Counted from the stretch's first letter, positions 34,117-42,047 are shown. The stretch is 64,000 bases of DNA from Curtobacterium sp. MCSS17_008 (GCF_003234185.1 NZ_QKSM01000004.1:186001-250000), one strand, 5' to 3'. Made by a program: numbers and translations. Notes: generated from the sequence alone by a model not told the origin.

Positions 34117-34122
34117 TAGCTT
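34117..34122 (+). promoter_or_regulatory. Leaderless -10 box (TAGCTT) for the alpha-E transcript
   Basis: TAGCTT, then 6 bases, then ATG 34129, the start of a six-codon frame rather than of the alpha-E gene itself. Confidence 0.55.
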
Positions 34123-34128
34123 CGCCGC

Positions 34129-34149
34129 ATGCAGGAGCCGACGTGCTGA
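34129..34149 (+). CDS. Putative six-residue leader peptide (MQEPTC) overlapping the alpha-E start
   Basis: ATG CAG GAG CCG ACG TGC TGA. The ATG is exactly where a leaderless transcript from TAGCTT would begin. The AGGAG inside it serves as ribosome site for GTG 34143, and its stop codon lies 2 bases into the next gene, a layout for translational coupling. No product has been shown. Confidence 0.4.
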   Translation: MQEPTC

Positions 34150-35036
34150 GCCGACTCGCGGGGAGCGTCTTCCACGTCGGGAGCGCGGTCGAGCGGGCCG
34201 ACGTCGTCGCGCGGATGCTCGACGTGTACGTCGTCCGGCCCGACGCGGGCGTCGCCGACGAGGACGGAGCGGTCGGCGCTGCGCTCGGCGGTGTCGTCGG
34301 CGTCGCCGGCCCGTCGCGCGTCGAGGGCCGCTCGGCCACGGTCGACGCGCTGGCGCTCGACCGGCACGAACCGGCGTCCATCGCCCACGCGGTCGGCGTC
34401 GCACGTGACCACGCCCGGCGGGCCCGCGAGGTCGTGTCCACCGAACTCTGGGACTGCCTCGACGTCACCCGCTCCCGCATGCCCCGCAAGGTCGCCGTCG
34501 ACCGGGCGCACGAGTTCCTCGGATGGGTACGGGAGCGGAGCGCGCTCGCGGTGGGTGTCGTCGAGGGGGACGCCAGCCGTGACGAGGTCTGGGAGTTCTT
34601 CACGCTCGGGCGGTCCCTGCTGCGCTGCGGCCTGACCGCGCGCCTCCTGGCGTCGACGCTGGTGGACGCGTCCTCGTCCGCGTCCTGGAACACGGCGCTC
34701 CGGGCGTGCGGTGCCGGGGAGGCCTTCCGACGCGGCCGGGACCACCACGGGGTCGAGGCGCAGGACGCCGCGCACTTCCTGCTCCACGACGTCCACAGCC
34801 CGCGGTCCCTCGCCTTCCTGGCGGCGCGGGCCGACGACTGCCTGGCGGACGTGGCACCGGGCTGCGTCGCCGACGAGGTCGGCGCCTTCCGGACGGCGCG
34901 CACCGCGATGGACCGTGTGGACCCGGCCGAACCCGGTGCACTGCGGTCGGCGGCGGACCGGATGGCGGTGGCGGTCGGCGCGGTCGTCGGAGCGCTCGAC
35001 GAGCGGGTGTTCGCCGTCGCGGCACCGGCGCACTGA
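34143..35036 (+). CDS. Alpha-E domain protein (DUF403)
   Basis: A 297-residue all-helical protein. It starts (M)LSRLAGSVFHVGSAVERADVVARMLDVY, close to the alpha-E/DUF403 opening LSR-A---YW-GR--ERAE--AR-LD. Alpha-E proteins usually neighbour a circularly permuted ATP-grasp protein and a transglutaminase in peptide-modification loci; none is present here. GTG 34143 has AGGAG 6 bases upstream; the open frame further 5' is not protein-like. Confidence 0.75.
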   Translation: MLSRLAGSVFHVGSAVERADVVARMLDVYVVRPDAGVADEDGAVGAALGGVVGVAGPSRVEGRSATVDALALDRHEPASIAHAVGVARDHARRAREVVSTELWDCLDVTRSRMPRKVAVDRAHEFLGWVRERSALAVGVVEGDASRDEVWEFFTLGRSLLRCGLTARLLASTLVDASSSASWNTALRACGAGEAFRRGRDHHGVEAQDAAHFLLHDVHSPRSLAFLAARADDCLADVAPGCVADEVGAFRTARTAMDRVDPAEPGALRSAADRMAVAVGAVVGALDERVFAVAAPAH

Positions 35037-35082
35037 CGGCCTCGGTGCCGACGACCGGCGTCCGGTCGGGAGGACCCGGTCA

Positions 35083-35126
35083 CGGACGGGAGGGCCGGGG
35101 CGGGGCCGCACCGCGCCTCCCGTCCG
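35083..35126. terminator. GGACGGGAGG-family hairpin between alpha-E and MFS genes
   Basis: CGGACGGGAGG (35083-35093) and CCTCCCGTCCG (35116-35126), 11 bp perfect stem, placed between two convergent genes and probably serving both. Confidence 0.65.
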
Positions 35127-35146
35127 GCGGGTGGTGGCGGAACGGC

Positions 35147-36493
35147 TCAGACCGCGCTGGAGCGCTCCGCCACCGCCTCGTCACGCTCGAGCTCGCGTCG
35201 CAGCGCGGCGCGCGCGCTCCGCGACCCGACGACGGGCACCGCGTGCGTCACCGCGAGGTGCAGCCGTGAGCCGGCGTCGTACCGCAGACGGAACCGCTCC
35301 CAGCGCACCAACCAGACGAGGGCGATCGCCAGGGCGACGAACCCGGACGCCGCGCCGACGACGATCGCCCACCGCGGACCCCAGGCATCGGCGACCGCGC
35401 CGACGACGGGGGCGCCGATCGGCGTGCCTCCCGCGAAGATCGCCATGTAGAGCGCCATCACGCGGCCGCGCATCGCGGGCGTCGTGGTGGTCTGCACCAG
35501 GGCGTTCGCGGTCGTCATGAAGGTCAGCGACGCCAGGCCGACGAAGACCAGGACGACCGCGAACGTCCAGTAGGTCGGGGCGACGGCCGCGGCGGTGCAC
35601 GCGAGCCCGAAGCCGCCCGCGGCGACGACGAGCGTGCGCATGCGCGGGCGGTCCCGTCGCGCGGAGAGCAGGGCACCGGCGACCGAGCCGATCGCCATCA
35701 CGGAGTTGAGGAGGCCGAACTCGCCGGCACCCTTGCCGAACTCGACCCGGGCCATGGTCGAGGTGAAGATCGGGAAGTTCACCCCGAACGTGCCGACGAC
35801 GAAGATCATGCAGAGCACGACGACGATGTCCGGGCGGGTCCGCACGTACCGGAAGCCGGCGACGATCTGCCCCTTGCCGCGCTCCGGACGGACGCGTTCG
35901 GCGAGCTGCGCGGGGTCGACGAACCGGAGCGCCACGAGGACGGCCAGGAACGAGCCGGCGTTGATGACGAACACCCAGCCGGAGCCGATGGCGGCGATGA
36001 GCACCCCGGCGACCGCGGGCCCGATGAGTCGCGCGGCGTTGAACGACGCGGAGTTCAGTGCGACGGCGTTCGACACGTGTTCGCCCTGCACGACGTCGGA
36101 GACGAAAGCCTGGCGGATCGGGGTGTCGAACGCGGCGACGATCCCGAGCGCCAGTGCGAAGCCGTAGAGCGACCACAGCGTCGCCGTGTCGCTCAGCACC
36201 ATGATCCCGAGGCCGAGCCCGAGCGCCCCCATGAGGCCCTGCGTGAGCATGAGCATCCGCCGTCGGTCGAACCGGTCCGCCGCGAGTCCGGTGAGCGGCA
36301 GCAGGAGCAGCTGTGGGCCGAACTGCAGCGCCATGGTGATGCCGACGGCGATCGCGTCGTTGTCGGAGAGCTTCGTCAGGACGAGCCAGTCCTGTGCGGT
36401 GCGCTGCATCCAGGTGCCGACGTTGGAGACCAGGGCGCCGGCGAACCAGATGCGGTAGTTGCGGGCGGACAGGGAACGGAACATGGCGGTCAC
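35147..36493 (-). CDS. MFS transporter (EntS/MFS_3 type)
   Basis: A 448-residue exporter with 12 predicted helices. Its start FRSLSARNYRIWFAGALVSN and the ADRFDRRRML loop between helices 2 and 3 are typical of the enterobactin-exporter-like branch. The C-terminal 50 residues are cytoplasmic and charged. Its GTG start overlaps the stop of the upstream MarR gene by 4 bp (GTGA), so the regulator and pump are co-translated; the pump probably exports the MarR ligand. Confidence 0.9.
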   Translation of the reverse strand: MTAMFRSLSARNYRIWFAGALVSNVGTWMQRTAQDWLVLTKLSDNDAIAVGITMALQFGPQLLLLPLTGLAADRFDRRRMLMLTQGLMGALGLGLGIMVLSDTATLWSLYGFALALGIVAAFDTPIRQAFVSDVVQGEHVSNAVALNSASFNAARLIGPAVAGVLIAAIGSGWVFVINAGSFLAVLVALRFVDPAQLAERVRPERGKGQIVAGFRYVRTRPDIVVVLCMIFVVGTFGVNFPIFTSTMARVEFGKGAGEFGLLNSVMAIGSVAGALLSARRDRPRMRTLVVAAGGFGLACTAAAVAPTYWTFAVVLVFVGLASLTFMTTANALVQTTTTPAMRGRVMALYMAIFAGGTPIGAPVVGAVADAWGPRWAIVVGAASGFVALAIALVWLVRWERFRLRYDAGSRLHLAVTHAVPVVGSRSARAALRRELERDEAVAERSSAV

Positions 36494-36909
36494 TGCTGGG
36501 CCAGCCTCCTCATGATCTCGGTGGCCTCGGCCAGGGTGGCGCGCTCGGCGTGGGTGAGCTCGGCGAGGCGCGGGGTGAGCCAGTCGTCCCGGCGCCGTCG
36601 GGTCTCCTCGACGAACGCGGAGCCGGTGGGCGTCGTGCAGATCCGGACCTTGCGGCGGTCGTCGCCGTGGCCGCCCTTCGTCGCCAGCCCCCGTTCGACC
36701 AGGACCGCGACGGTCTTCGTCATGCTCGGCGGGGTGACGCCGTCCTGTCGGCTCAGCTCGGCGAGGGTCATCGCCCCGTCGCGGTGGAGCCGGGCGAGGG
36801 CGGAGAACTGGGCATCGGTCACGGTCGTGTCGGCCTTCTGGGCGCGGAGCGTCCGGGAGAGCCGGTTCACGGCGATCCGCAGGTCGGTGGAGAGGGAGCC
36901 GTCGGTCAC
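36490..36909 (-). CDS. MarR family regulator of the adjacent MFS pump
   Basis: A 139-residue winged-helix repressor: FSALARLHRDGAMTLAELSR, recognition helix PPSMTKTVAVLVERGL and wing GGHGDDRRKVRICT. The start is GTG 36909. The gap of 97 bp to the divergent SDR holds AT-rich inverted repeats as likely operator. Operon order regulator-pump is the usual self-regulated drug resistance layout. Confidence 0.9.
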   Translation of the reverse strand: MTDGSLSTDLRIAVNRLSRTLRAQKADTTVTDAQFSALARLHRDGAMTLAELSRQDGVTPPSMTKTVAVLVERGLATKGGHGDDRRKVRICTTPTGSAFVEETRRRRDDWLTPRLAELTHAERATLAEATEIMRRLAQQ

Positions 36910-36930
36910 GGATCGTTAGTCTAGCTCATT

Positions 36931-36947
36931 AGTTCAGCGAACGAACT
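36931..36947. promoter_or_regulatory. Candidate operator: AGTTC repeats in the MarR/SDR gap
   Basis: AGTTC (36931-36935) and GAACT (36943-36947), with nested GTTC-agc-GAAC. Neighbouring TTAGTCTAGCTCATTAG is also AT-rich. Confidence 0.5.
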
Positions 36948-36976
36948 GGCCTTCCGGGTGTACGCTGCCATGTAGA

Positions 36977-36988
36977 CAACACGTGTTG
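36977..36988 (+). promoter_or_regulatory. Perfect 12 bp palindrome upstream of the SDR
   Basis: CAACACGTGTTG lies 7 bases before the GAGAGAGAAGGAGA ribosome site, so within the 5' end of the mRNA or at the transcription start. It looks like a TetR- or LacI-class operator. Confidence 0.5.
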
Positions 36989-37006
36989 CCGAGAGAGAAG
37001 GAGAAC

Positions 37007-37759
37007 ATGTCCGAGTTCGAGGGCAAGGTGGCCGTCGTCACCGGTGGCGGCAGCGGCATCGGCGAGGCGATCGCCAAGGAACTGGCCGCGGCCGGCGCGC
37101 AGGTCGTCGTCACCGACATCAAGGAGGACGCGGCCGAGCGGGTCGTGTCGGAGATCGAGGACGCGGGCGGCACGGCCACCGCGTTCGTGGCGAACTCCGC
37201 CGTCGCCGCCGACAACGAGCGCATGGTGCAGCACGCGGTCGACACCTACGGCGCACTGCACCTCGCCGTGAACAACGCCGGCATCGGTGCGGCGCCCAAG
37301 CCCATCGGCGAGTACGACGTCGAGGCGTGGGACCGCGTCCGGGCGGTCGACCTCGACGGGGTGTTCTACGGCCTCCGCTACGAGATCCCGGCGATGCTCC
37401 AGGCCGGCGGTGGCGCGATCGTGAACATGGCGTCCGTGCTCGGCTCGGTCGGGATCGCGCAGAACGCGGCGTACGTGGCGTCGAAGCACGCGCTCGTCGG
37501 ACTCACGAAGGTCGCGGCGCTCGAGTACACCGCGCAGGGCGTCCGCACGAACGCGGTCGGCCCGGGCTTCATCGACACCCCGCTCGTCCGCTCGTCGCTC
37601 TCCGCGGAGGCGCTCACCGCGCTCGAGCAGGAGCACGCGGCGGGGCGGCTCGGCACCGACGCCGAGGTCGCGGCCCTCGTGCTGTTCCTGCTCAGCGACA
37701 AGGCCTCGTTCATCAGCGGCAGCTACCACCTCGTCGACGGCGGGTACAGCGCGCACTGA
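37007..37759 (+). CDS. Short-chain dehydrogenase/reductase
   Basis: A 250-residue classical SDR. NAD(P) motif TGGGSGIG is near residues 12-19, and Asp in VVTDIKED (about residue 39) suggests NAD. NNAGIG is at about 89, catalytic Ser in NMASVLGS at about 142, and the YVASK Tyr/Lys at about 155-159. The start MSEFEGK follows GAGAAGGAGA. Substrate unknown. It is a single gene ending at a GGACGGGAGGC hairpin. Confidence 0.92.
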   Translation: MSEFEGKVAVVTGGGSGIGEAIAKELAAAGAQVVVTDIKEDAAERVVSEIEDAGGTATAFVANSAVAADNERMVQHAVDTYGALHLAVNNAGIGAAPKPIGEYDVEAWDRVRAVDLDGVFYGLRYEIPAMLQAGGGAIVNMASVLGSVGIAQNAAYVASKHALVGLTKVAALEYTAQGVRTNAVGPGFIDTPLVRSSLSAEALTALEQEHAAGRLGTDAEVAALVLFLLSDKASFISGSYHLVDGGYSAH

Positions 37760-37768
37760 CCGCCGACC

Positions 37769-37830
37769 GCGGACGGGAGGCACCGTGCGGGCGACCGACG
37801 TCGGTCACCCGGACCGCGCCTCCCGTCCGC
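37769..37830. terminator. GGACGGGAGGC-family double hairpin after the SDR
   Basis: GCGGACGGGAGGC (37769-37781) and GCCTCCCGTCCGC (37818-37830) form a 13 bp outer stem; an inner GACCGACGTCGGTC palindrome fills the loop. The right arm reaches the stop codon of the convergent small gene. Confidence 0.7.
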
Positions 37831-38102
37831 TACTGGTGGAACTGCGGGATCGTCAGCCAGATGCCCGTCAGCACCGCCGCGGCGCAGACCGCGAAGCACA
37901 GCACCGCTCCGGCCATCGCCACCGGCGGGGTGTGCCCGGACCGCGGTGTCTCGTCCCGGTACTCCGTGCGCTCCCCGGCGGCATCGACGGGTTGCCCGGT
38001 CCCGAGCAACCGCAGGCCGAGGGTGTAGACGAGCACCACGCCGACCGCGGCGACGAACCCGACGCCCGCGACGATGCCGATGCTGCTGAGGTCGATGTCC
38101 AT
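37830..38102 (-). CDS. Small membrane protein downstream of the phosphate transporter
   Basis: A 90-residue protein with two membrane helices (about residues 8-30 and 60-82) joined by a charged loop (ERTEYRDETPRSGH). Not assigned to a named family. It starts 10 bases after the PiT stop codon on the same strand, so it is very probably in that operon; small membrane proteins in this position are common in Microbacteriaceae. Confidence 0.75.
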   Translation of the reverse strand: MDIDLSSIGIVAGVGFVAAVGVVLVYTLGLRLLGTGQPVDAAGERTEYRDETPRSGHTPPVAMAGAVLCFAVCAAAVLTGIWLTIPQFHQ

Positions 38103-38112
38103 GCCCGGACTC

Positions 38113-39249
38113 CTAGGCCGAGACCGGCGCCGCCGCCGGCTGCTCGTCGTTGACGGTGTCCTTCGTGACCGGCTTCCGGCGGGCGAGGACGAAGAAGGTC
38201 AGCCCGGCGACGAGGGCGAGCACGGCGACGACCACCAGGCCGACCGTGCTCGTCGAGGCGACCAGGGTCGCGAGCGCCCCGACGACCGCGGCTGCGGGGA
38301 GGGTGACGACCCACGCGACGACGATCCGGCCGACGACCGACCAGTGCACGTCCGCGAGCTTCTTGCCGAGCCCCGAGCCGACCACGGAGCCGCTCGTCAC
38401 GTGGGTCGTCGAGAGGGCGAAGCCGAGGTGCGACGACACCAGGATCGTCGTCGCCGAGCTCGTCTCCGCCGCGAAGCCCTGCGGGGACTGCACGTCGGAG
38501 ATCTTCTTGCCGACGGTCCGCATGATGCGCCAACCACCCATGTACGTGCCGAGGCCGATCGCCAGCCCGCACGCCAGGACCACCCACAACGCCGGACCAC
38601 TGCCGGACGGCTGGTAGTTCGCGGCGACGAGCGTCAGGGTGATGACGCCCATCGTCTTCTGCGCGTCGTTCGTGCCGTGCGCGAGCGACACGAGCGACGC
38701 CGAGATGGTCTGCCCGTGCCGGAAGCCCGTCGCGGCGCCGTGCGTGGTCGCGTTCTTCGTGAGGGTGTACGCCAGGTAGGTCGCGACGAGCGCGATGACG
38801 CCGGCGATCACGGGGGAGAGCAGCGCGGGCAGCACGACCTTCGACACGACGGTCGCCCAGTCGACCGAGTGCAGGCCGGCACCGATGATCGACGCCCCGA
38901 TGAGCCCGCCGAAGAGCGCGTGCGTGGACGACGAGGGCAGGCCGGAGTACCAGGTGGCGAGGTTCCAGAGCACCGCGCCGACGAGTCCCGCGAAGATCAT
39001 GGTCGGAGTGATCTGGATGCCGTCCTGGCCCTCGCGGATGATGCCCTGCGAGACCGTCTTCGCGACCTCGGTGGACAGGAACGCGCCGACCACGTTGAGG
39101 ACGGCGGAGATGAGCACGGCGGTCCGGGGCTTCAGGGCTCCGGTGGCGACCGAGGTGGCCATGGCGTTCGCGGTGTCGTGGAACCCGTTCGTGAAGTCGA
39201 ACACGAGGGCCACCACGATCACCAGCACGACGGTGACGAGGACGTCCAT
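38113..39249 (-). CDS. pit: Low-affinity inorganic phosphate transporter (PiT family)
   Basis: A 378-residue metal-phosphate:proton symporter with about ten helices. The PiT signatures FDFTNGFHDTANAMA (about residues 17-31) and SLAHGTNDAQKTMG (about 200) are both intact, as is GLPSSSTHALFGG. The start at 39249 agrees with a leaderless TACCGT box at 39257-39262; a much longer open frame upstream is a GC artefact. No pstS or phoU-like gene is next to it. Confidence 0.93.
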   Translation of the reverse strand: MDVLVTVVLVIVVALVFDFTNGFHDTANAMATSVATGALKPRTAVLISAVLNVVGAFLSTEVAKTVSQGIIREGQDGIQITPTMIFAGLVGAVLWNLATWYSGLPSSSTHALFGGLIGASIIGAGLHSVDWATVVSKVVLPALLSPVIAGVIALVATYLAYTLTKNATTHGAATGFRHGQTISASLVSLAHGTNDAQKTMGVITLTLVAANYQPSGSGPALWVVLACGLAIGLGTYMGGWRIMRTVGKKISDVQSPQGFAAETSSATTILVSSHLGFALSTTHVTSGSVVGSGLGKKLADVHWSVVGRIVVAWVVTLPAAAVVGALATLVASTSTVGLVVVAVLALVAGLTFFVLARRKPVTKDTVNDEQPAAAPVSA

Positions 39250-39256
39250 GGCGGCG

Positions 39257-39262
39257 ACGGTA
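39257..39262 (-). promoter_or_regulatory. Leaderless -10 box (TACCGT) for pit
   Basis: TACCGT, then 7 bases, then ATG 39249. Confidence 0.55.
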
Positions 39263-39336
39263 GGCCTTCCTCCTCGCCCCCTGCGTGAACGCCGGATGAA
39301 CACGCCACGGAGCCCGTCGGCCGTCCGGGTGTCTGC

Positions 39337-39342
39337 GAGGAT
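39337..39342 (+). promoter_or_regulatory. Leaderless -10 box (GAGGAT) for the lipase-like gene
   Basis: GAGGAT, then 6 bases, then GTG 39349. Confidence 0.45.
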
Positions 39343-39348
39343 GCGGGG

Positions 39349-40218
39349 GTGCCGACCTTCTCCGCAGCCCGAGGGGACTCCTCGTTCACCGACGCGCACG
39401 GCGTCGAGATCGTCTACTCGACCTGGCGTGCGGCCCGGCCGAAGGGCATCGTGCAGATCGCGCACGGCGTCGGCGAGCACGGGCTCCGGTACGAGCCGCT
39501 GGCGCAGGACCTCGTGCGCGCCGGGTACACCGTGCACGCGAACGACCACCGCGGGCACGGGCGCACCGGTCTCGCGCAGTGGGACGGCGACCACGCGAGG
39601 CTCGGTCGGCTCGGTCCGGGGGGCCTGCGTGCCGCGATCGCCGCAGTCGAGCAGATGACCGTCGTCGCCCGCGAGCAGGACCCCGGCATCCCGCTCGTGC
39701 TCCTCGGGCACTCGTGGGGGTCGCTCATGGCGCAGCGGATCGTCAACACCTCGTCGGATCGGTACGACGGCGTCGTGCTCTCCGCGACCGCGTACCGGTT
39801 GCCCGGCTGGATGAACAGCGGCGACCTCAACGCCCGGCACGCCGGGTCCGGGCCGACGAAGTACGAGTGGATCACCCGCGACCGCGCGGTCATCGAGGCG
39901 ATCGCATCGGACCCCCTGGCCGTCGAGGCGGACGTCATCAGGCTGTTCGGCGTGCGGGACGCGCTGCGGCTGCTCGGGGTGCCGCGACGCGCGATCCCGC
40001 ACGACCTGCCGGTGCTGCTGCAGGTCGGGTCCGACGACACCCTCGGCGGCCCGCGGTCGGTCGAGCGGCTCGCCGAAGCGTACCGCCGGCGGGGTCGGCT
40101 GTCGGACGTGCAGGTGCACGTCTACGAGGGGGCGCGACACGAGGTCTACAACGAGACGAACCGCGACGAGGTGGTCGCCGACCTGGTCGCGTGGCTGGAC
40201 CGGCACGTGGCTCGCTGA
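39349..40218 (+). CDS. Alpha/beta hydrolase, monoacylglycerol-lipase type
   Basis: A 289-residue soluble Hydrolase_4 family member. The oxyanion region IAHGVGEHGLRYE, the NDHRGHGRT segment and nucleophile motif GHSWGS (Ser at about 121) are typical of monoglyceride lipases and lysophospholipases. The acid is probably Asp in VGSDD (about 227) and the base His in GARHEVYNE (about 266). There is no signal peptide. It is a single gene. Confidence 0.88.
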   Translation: MPTFSAARGDSSFTDAHGVEIVYSTWRAARPKGIVQIAHGVGEHGLRYEPLAQDLVRAGYTVHANDHRGHGRTGLAQWDGDHARLGRLGPGGLRAAIAAVEQMTVVAREQDPGIPLVLLGHSWGSLMAQRIVNTSSDRYDGVVLSATAYRLPGWMNSGDLNARHAGSGPTKYEWITRDRAVIEAIASDPLAVEADVIRLFGVRDALRLLGVPRRAIPHDLPVLLQVGSDDTLGGPRSVERLAEAYRRRGRLSDVQVHVYEGARHEVYNETNRDEVVADLVAWLDRHVAR

Positions 40219-40315
40219 CGCGATCGGCCGCGGCGCGGACAGGAGGCGCGTGGCGGGGTGGCGCCGTCCTCCCTCGCAGGCTCGGTCGGCGCGCCCGTCC
40301 GGCAGGTGGCGGGCG

Positions 40316-40321
40316 TAGGCT
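40316..40321 (+). promoter_or_regulatory. Leaderless -10 box (TAGGCT) for the lipoate ligase-like gene
   Basis: TAGGCT, then 6 bases, then GTG 40328. A degenerate GGAC-AGGAGGCGCG/CGCGCCCGTCC hairpin (40237-40301) precedes it. Confidence 0.55.
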
Positions 40322-40327
40322 CGGCGC

Positions 40328-41377
40328 GTGCACGGTGAGTACAAGGTCCCCGGAGGCAAGCTGGTCGTCGTCGACCTCGAGGTCGTCGACGGGAGCATCC
40401 AGGAGTTCCGGCTGGCGGGTGACTTCTTCCTCGAGCCGGACGACGCACTGCCGCTGATCGACGACGCCGTGAACGGCCTGCCCGCGACCACGGACGCGTC
40501 CGGCATCGCCGCGGCCGTCCGCGCCGCGCTGCCCGAGGGGGCGGTGCTGCTCGGCTTCACGCCCGAGTCGGTCGGCGTCGCCGTCCGGCGCGCGCTGTCG
40601 CGGGCGTCGACGTGGCAGGAGTACGACTGGGAGATCATCCACGAGGGGCCGATCAGTCCGAACGAGCACCTCGCGCTCGACCAGGTCCTCACCGAGGAGG
40701 TGGGTGCAGGCCGTCGCGGCCCGACGCTCCGCATCTGGGAGTGGGACCAGCCGGCCGTCGTGATCGGGTCGTTCCAGTCGCTGAAGAACGAGGTCGACCC
40801 GGCCGGTGCCGCGAAGTACGGCGTCGAGGTCGTCCGTCGCATCTCGGGCGGCGGCGCCATGTTCATGGACGCCGGCGCGATCATCTCGTACTCGCTCTAC
40901 GTGCCGACCGACCTGGTGCAGGGCATGACCTTCGCCGACTCGTACGCGTACCTGGACGAGTGGGTGATCGAGGCGCTCAAGTCGCTCGGCATCGAGGCGT
41001 ACTACCAGCCGCTCAACGACATCTCCTCGACCAAGGGCAAGATCGGCGGCGCGGCCCAGAAGCGCCTGGGCACCGGATCGCTCCTGCACCACGCCACGAT
41101 GAGCTACGACATGGACGGCCAGAAGATGGTCGAGGTGCTCCGCATCGGGCGCGAGAAGATGAGCGACAAGGGCACGACGAGTGCCGCGAAGCGCGTCGAC
41201 CCGCTGCGCTCGCAGACCGGTCTGACCCGCGCCGAGATCATCGACCGGCTGATCGGCACGTTCACCAAGCTGTACGGGGCGCACGAGGGCCACGTGACCG
41301 AGGCCGAGCGGGCCCGCGCGCGGGAGCTCGTCGAGACGAAGTTCGCGACGCGGGAGTGGCTCGAGCGGGTCCCCTGA
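40328..41377 (+). CDS. Lipoate--protein ligase-like protein with the accessory domain at the N-terminus
   Basis: A 349-residue biotin/lipoate ligase family protein. The catalytic fold is at about residues 95-320: RIWEWDQPAVVIGSFQS, the RRISGGGAMFMD loop (about 169-180) and TKGKIGGAAQKR with the catalytic Lys (about 237). Residues 1-85 (MHGEYKVPGGKLVVVDLEVV...) look like the LplA C-terminal accessory domain (LplB-like) but stand in front, so domain order is swapped relative to E. coli LplA. It would attach lipoate to E2 or GcvH proteins; octanoyl transfer is an alternative. Confidence 0.82.
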   Translation: MHGEYKVPGGKLVVVDLEVVDGSIQEFRLAGDFFLEPDDALPLIDDAVNGLPATTDASGIAAAVRAALPEGAVLLGFTPESVGVAVRRALSRASTWQEYDWEIIHEGPISPNEHLALDQVLTEEVGAGRRGPTLRIWEWDQPAVVIGSFQSLKNEVDPAGAAKYGVEVVRRISGGGAMFMDAGAIISYSLYVPTDLVQGMTFADSYAYLDEWVIEALKSLGIEAYYQPLNDISSTKGKIGGAAQKRLGTGSLLHHATMSYDMDGQKMVEVLRIGREKMSDKGTTSAAKRVDPLRSQTGLTRAEIIDRLIGTFTKLYGAHEGHVTEAERARARELVETKFATREWLERVP

Positions 41378-41383
41378 TCGGGG

Positions 41384-41409
41384 AGGGGCCGCCGCGCACC
41401 GGTGCCCCT
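41384..41409 (+). terminator. Weak hairpin after the ligase gene
   Basis: AGGGGC (41384-41389) and GCCCCT (41404-41409), with GCACC/GGTGC between them, immediately before the next gene's -10 box. Confidence 0.35.
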
Positions 41410-41414
41410 ATGCT
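41409..41414 (+). promoter_or_regulatory. Leaderless -10 box (TATGCT) for the lipoprotein
   Basis: TATGCT, the best match to TATAAT in the window, then 6 bases, then GTG 41421. Confidence 0.6.
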
Positions 41415-41420
41415 CGGCGC

Positions 41421-41933
41421 GTGCGTCGAGTCCTTCGTTCCTTGTCCGCCGTGGGCACCGCGCTGGCGGTCGTGGCCAGCGTCACCGCTTGCTCCGACCG
41501 GGCTCCCGATGAGGATGCCTCTGCGGCTCAGGCGGCCCTCTCGCGGTGGTCCTCCCTGATGCAGTCCGCGCTGCTCGACCAGGAGCACGGCTCAGGCGGT
41601 GCCGGCGGTGCGGGGAGCGGTGGGGCGGTCCTCCAAGAGGTGCCGGCCGGCGACTGGGACCTGCTCCTGGCCTGCAACGGCGTCGACGGATGGTACTTCC
41701 GCTTCGACTCCGGACCGGACGGTGACGAGACCCTCGCCCGGACCGATGCCCCGTGCGGCGCGACGACGAGGCTGTCCGTGGCGGTGCCGCCGGGAGGTGG
41801 CCTGTCGATCCGCGCGCACTCGTTGAGTGGTGCTTCGGAGGCCGTACGACGAGGCGAAACGCCGGCGTACTGGTACGTCGCGGTGGTGTCCCGCGGCTTC
41901 GAACCCGGATCAGACCGGTACGAGCTGGGCTGA
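41421..41933 (+). CDS. Lipoprotein of unknown function
   Basis: A 170-residue protein with signal peptide MRRVLRSLSAVGTALAVVAS and lipobox VTAC (Cys24), so exported and lipid-anchored. A Gly/Ser-rich stretch (about residues 57-68) precedes a compact beta-rich domain (WDLLLACNGVDGWYF, then LSVAVPPGGGLSIRAHS) with two further cysteines that could pair. I do not recognise the domain. Neighbours give no clear role. Confidence 0.8.
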   Translation: MRRVLRSLSAVGTALAVVASVTACSDRAPDEDASAAQAALSRWSSLMQSALLDQEHGSGGAGGAGSGGAVLQEVPAGDWDLLLACNGVDGWYFRFDSGPDGDETLARTDAPCGATTRLSVAVPPGGGLSIRAHSLSGASEAVRRGETPAYWYVAVVSRGFEPGSDRYELG

Positions 41934-42047
41934 GCACCGTCGATCTCCTCCGACCGTCGCCCGCTCGGGACCGGCGTCGGAGCAGGACCGGTCGTGCGGA
42001 TCGCGAGGATCATCCGCGCGGCGGAGGTCCTGGCCGGTCGGCTGACG

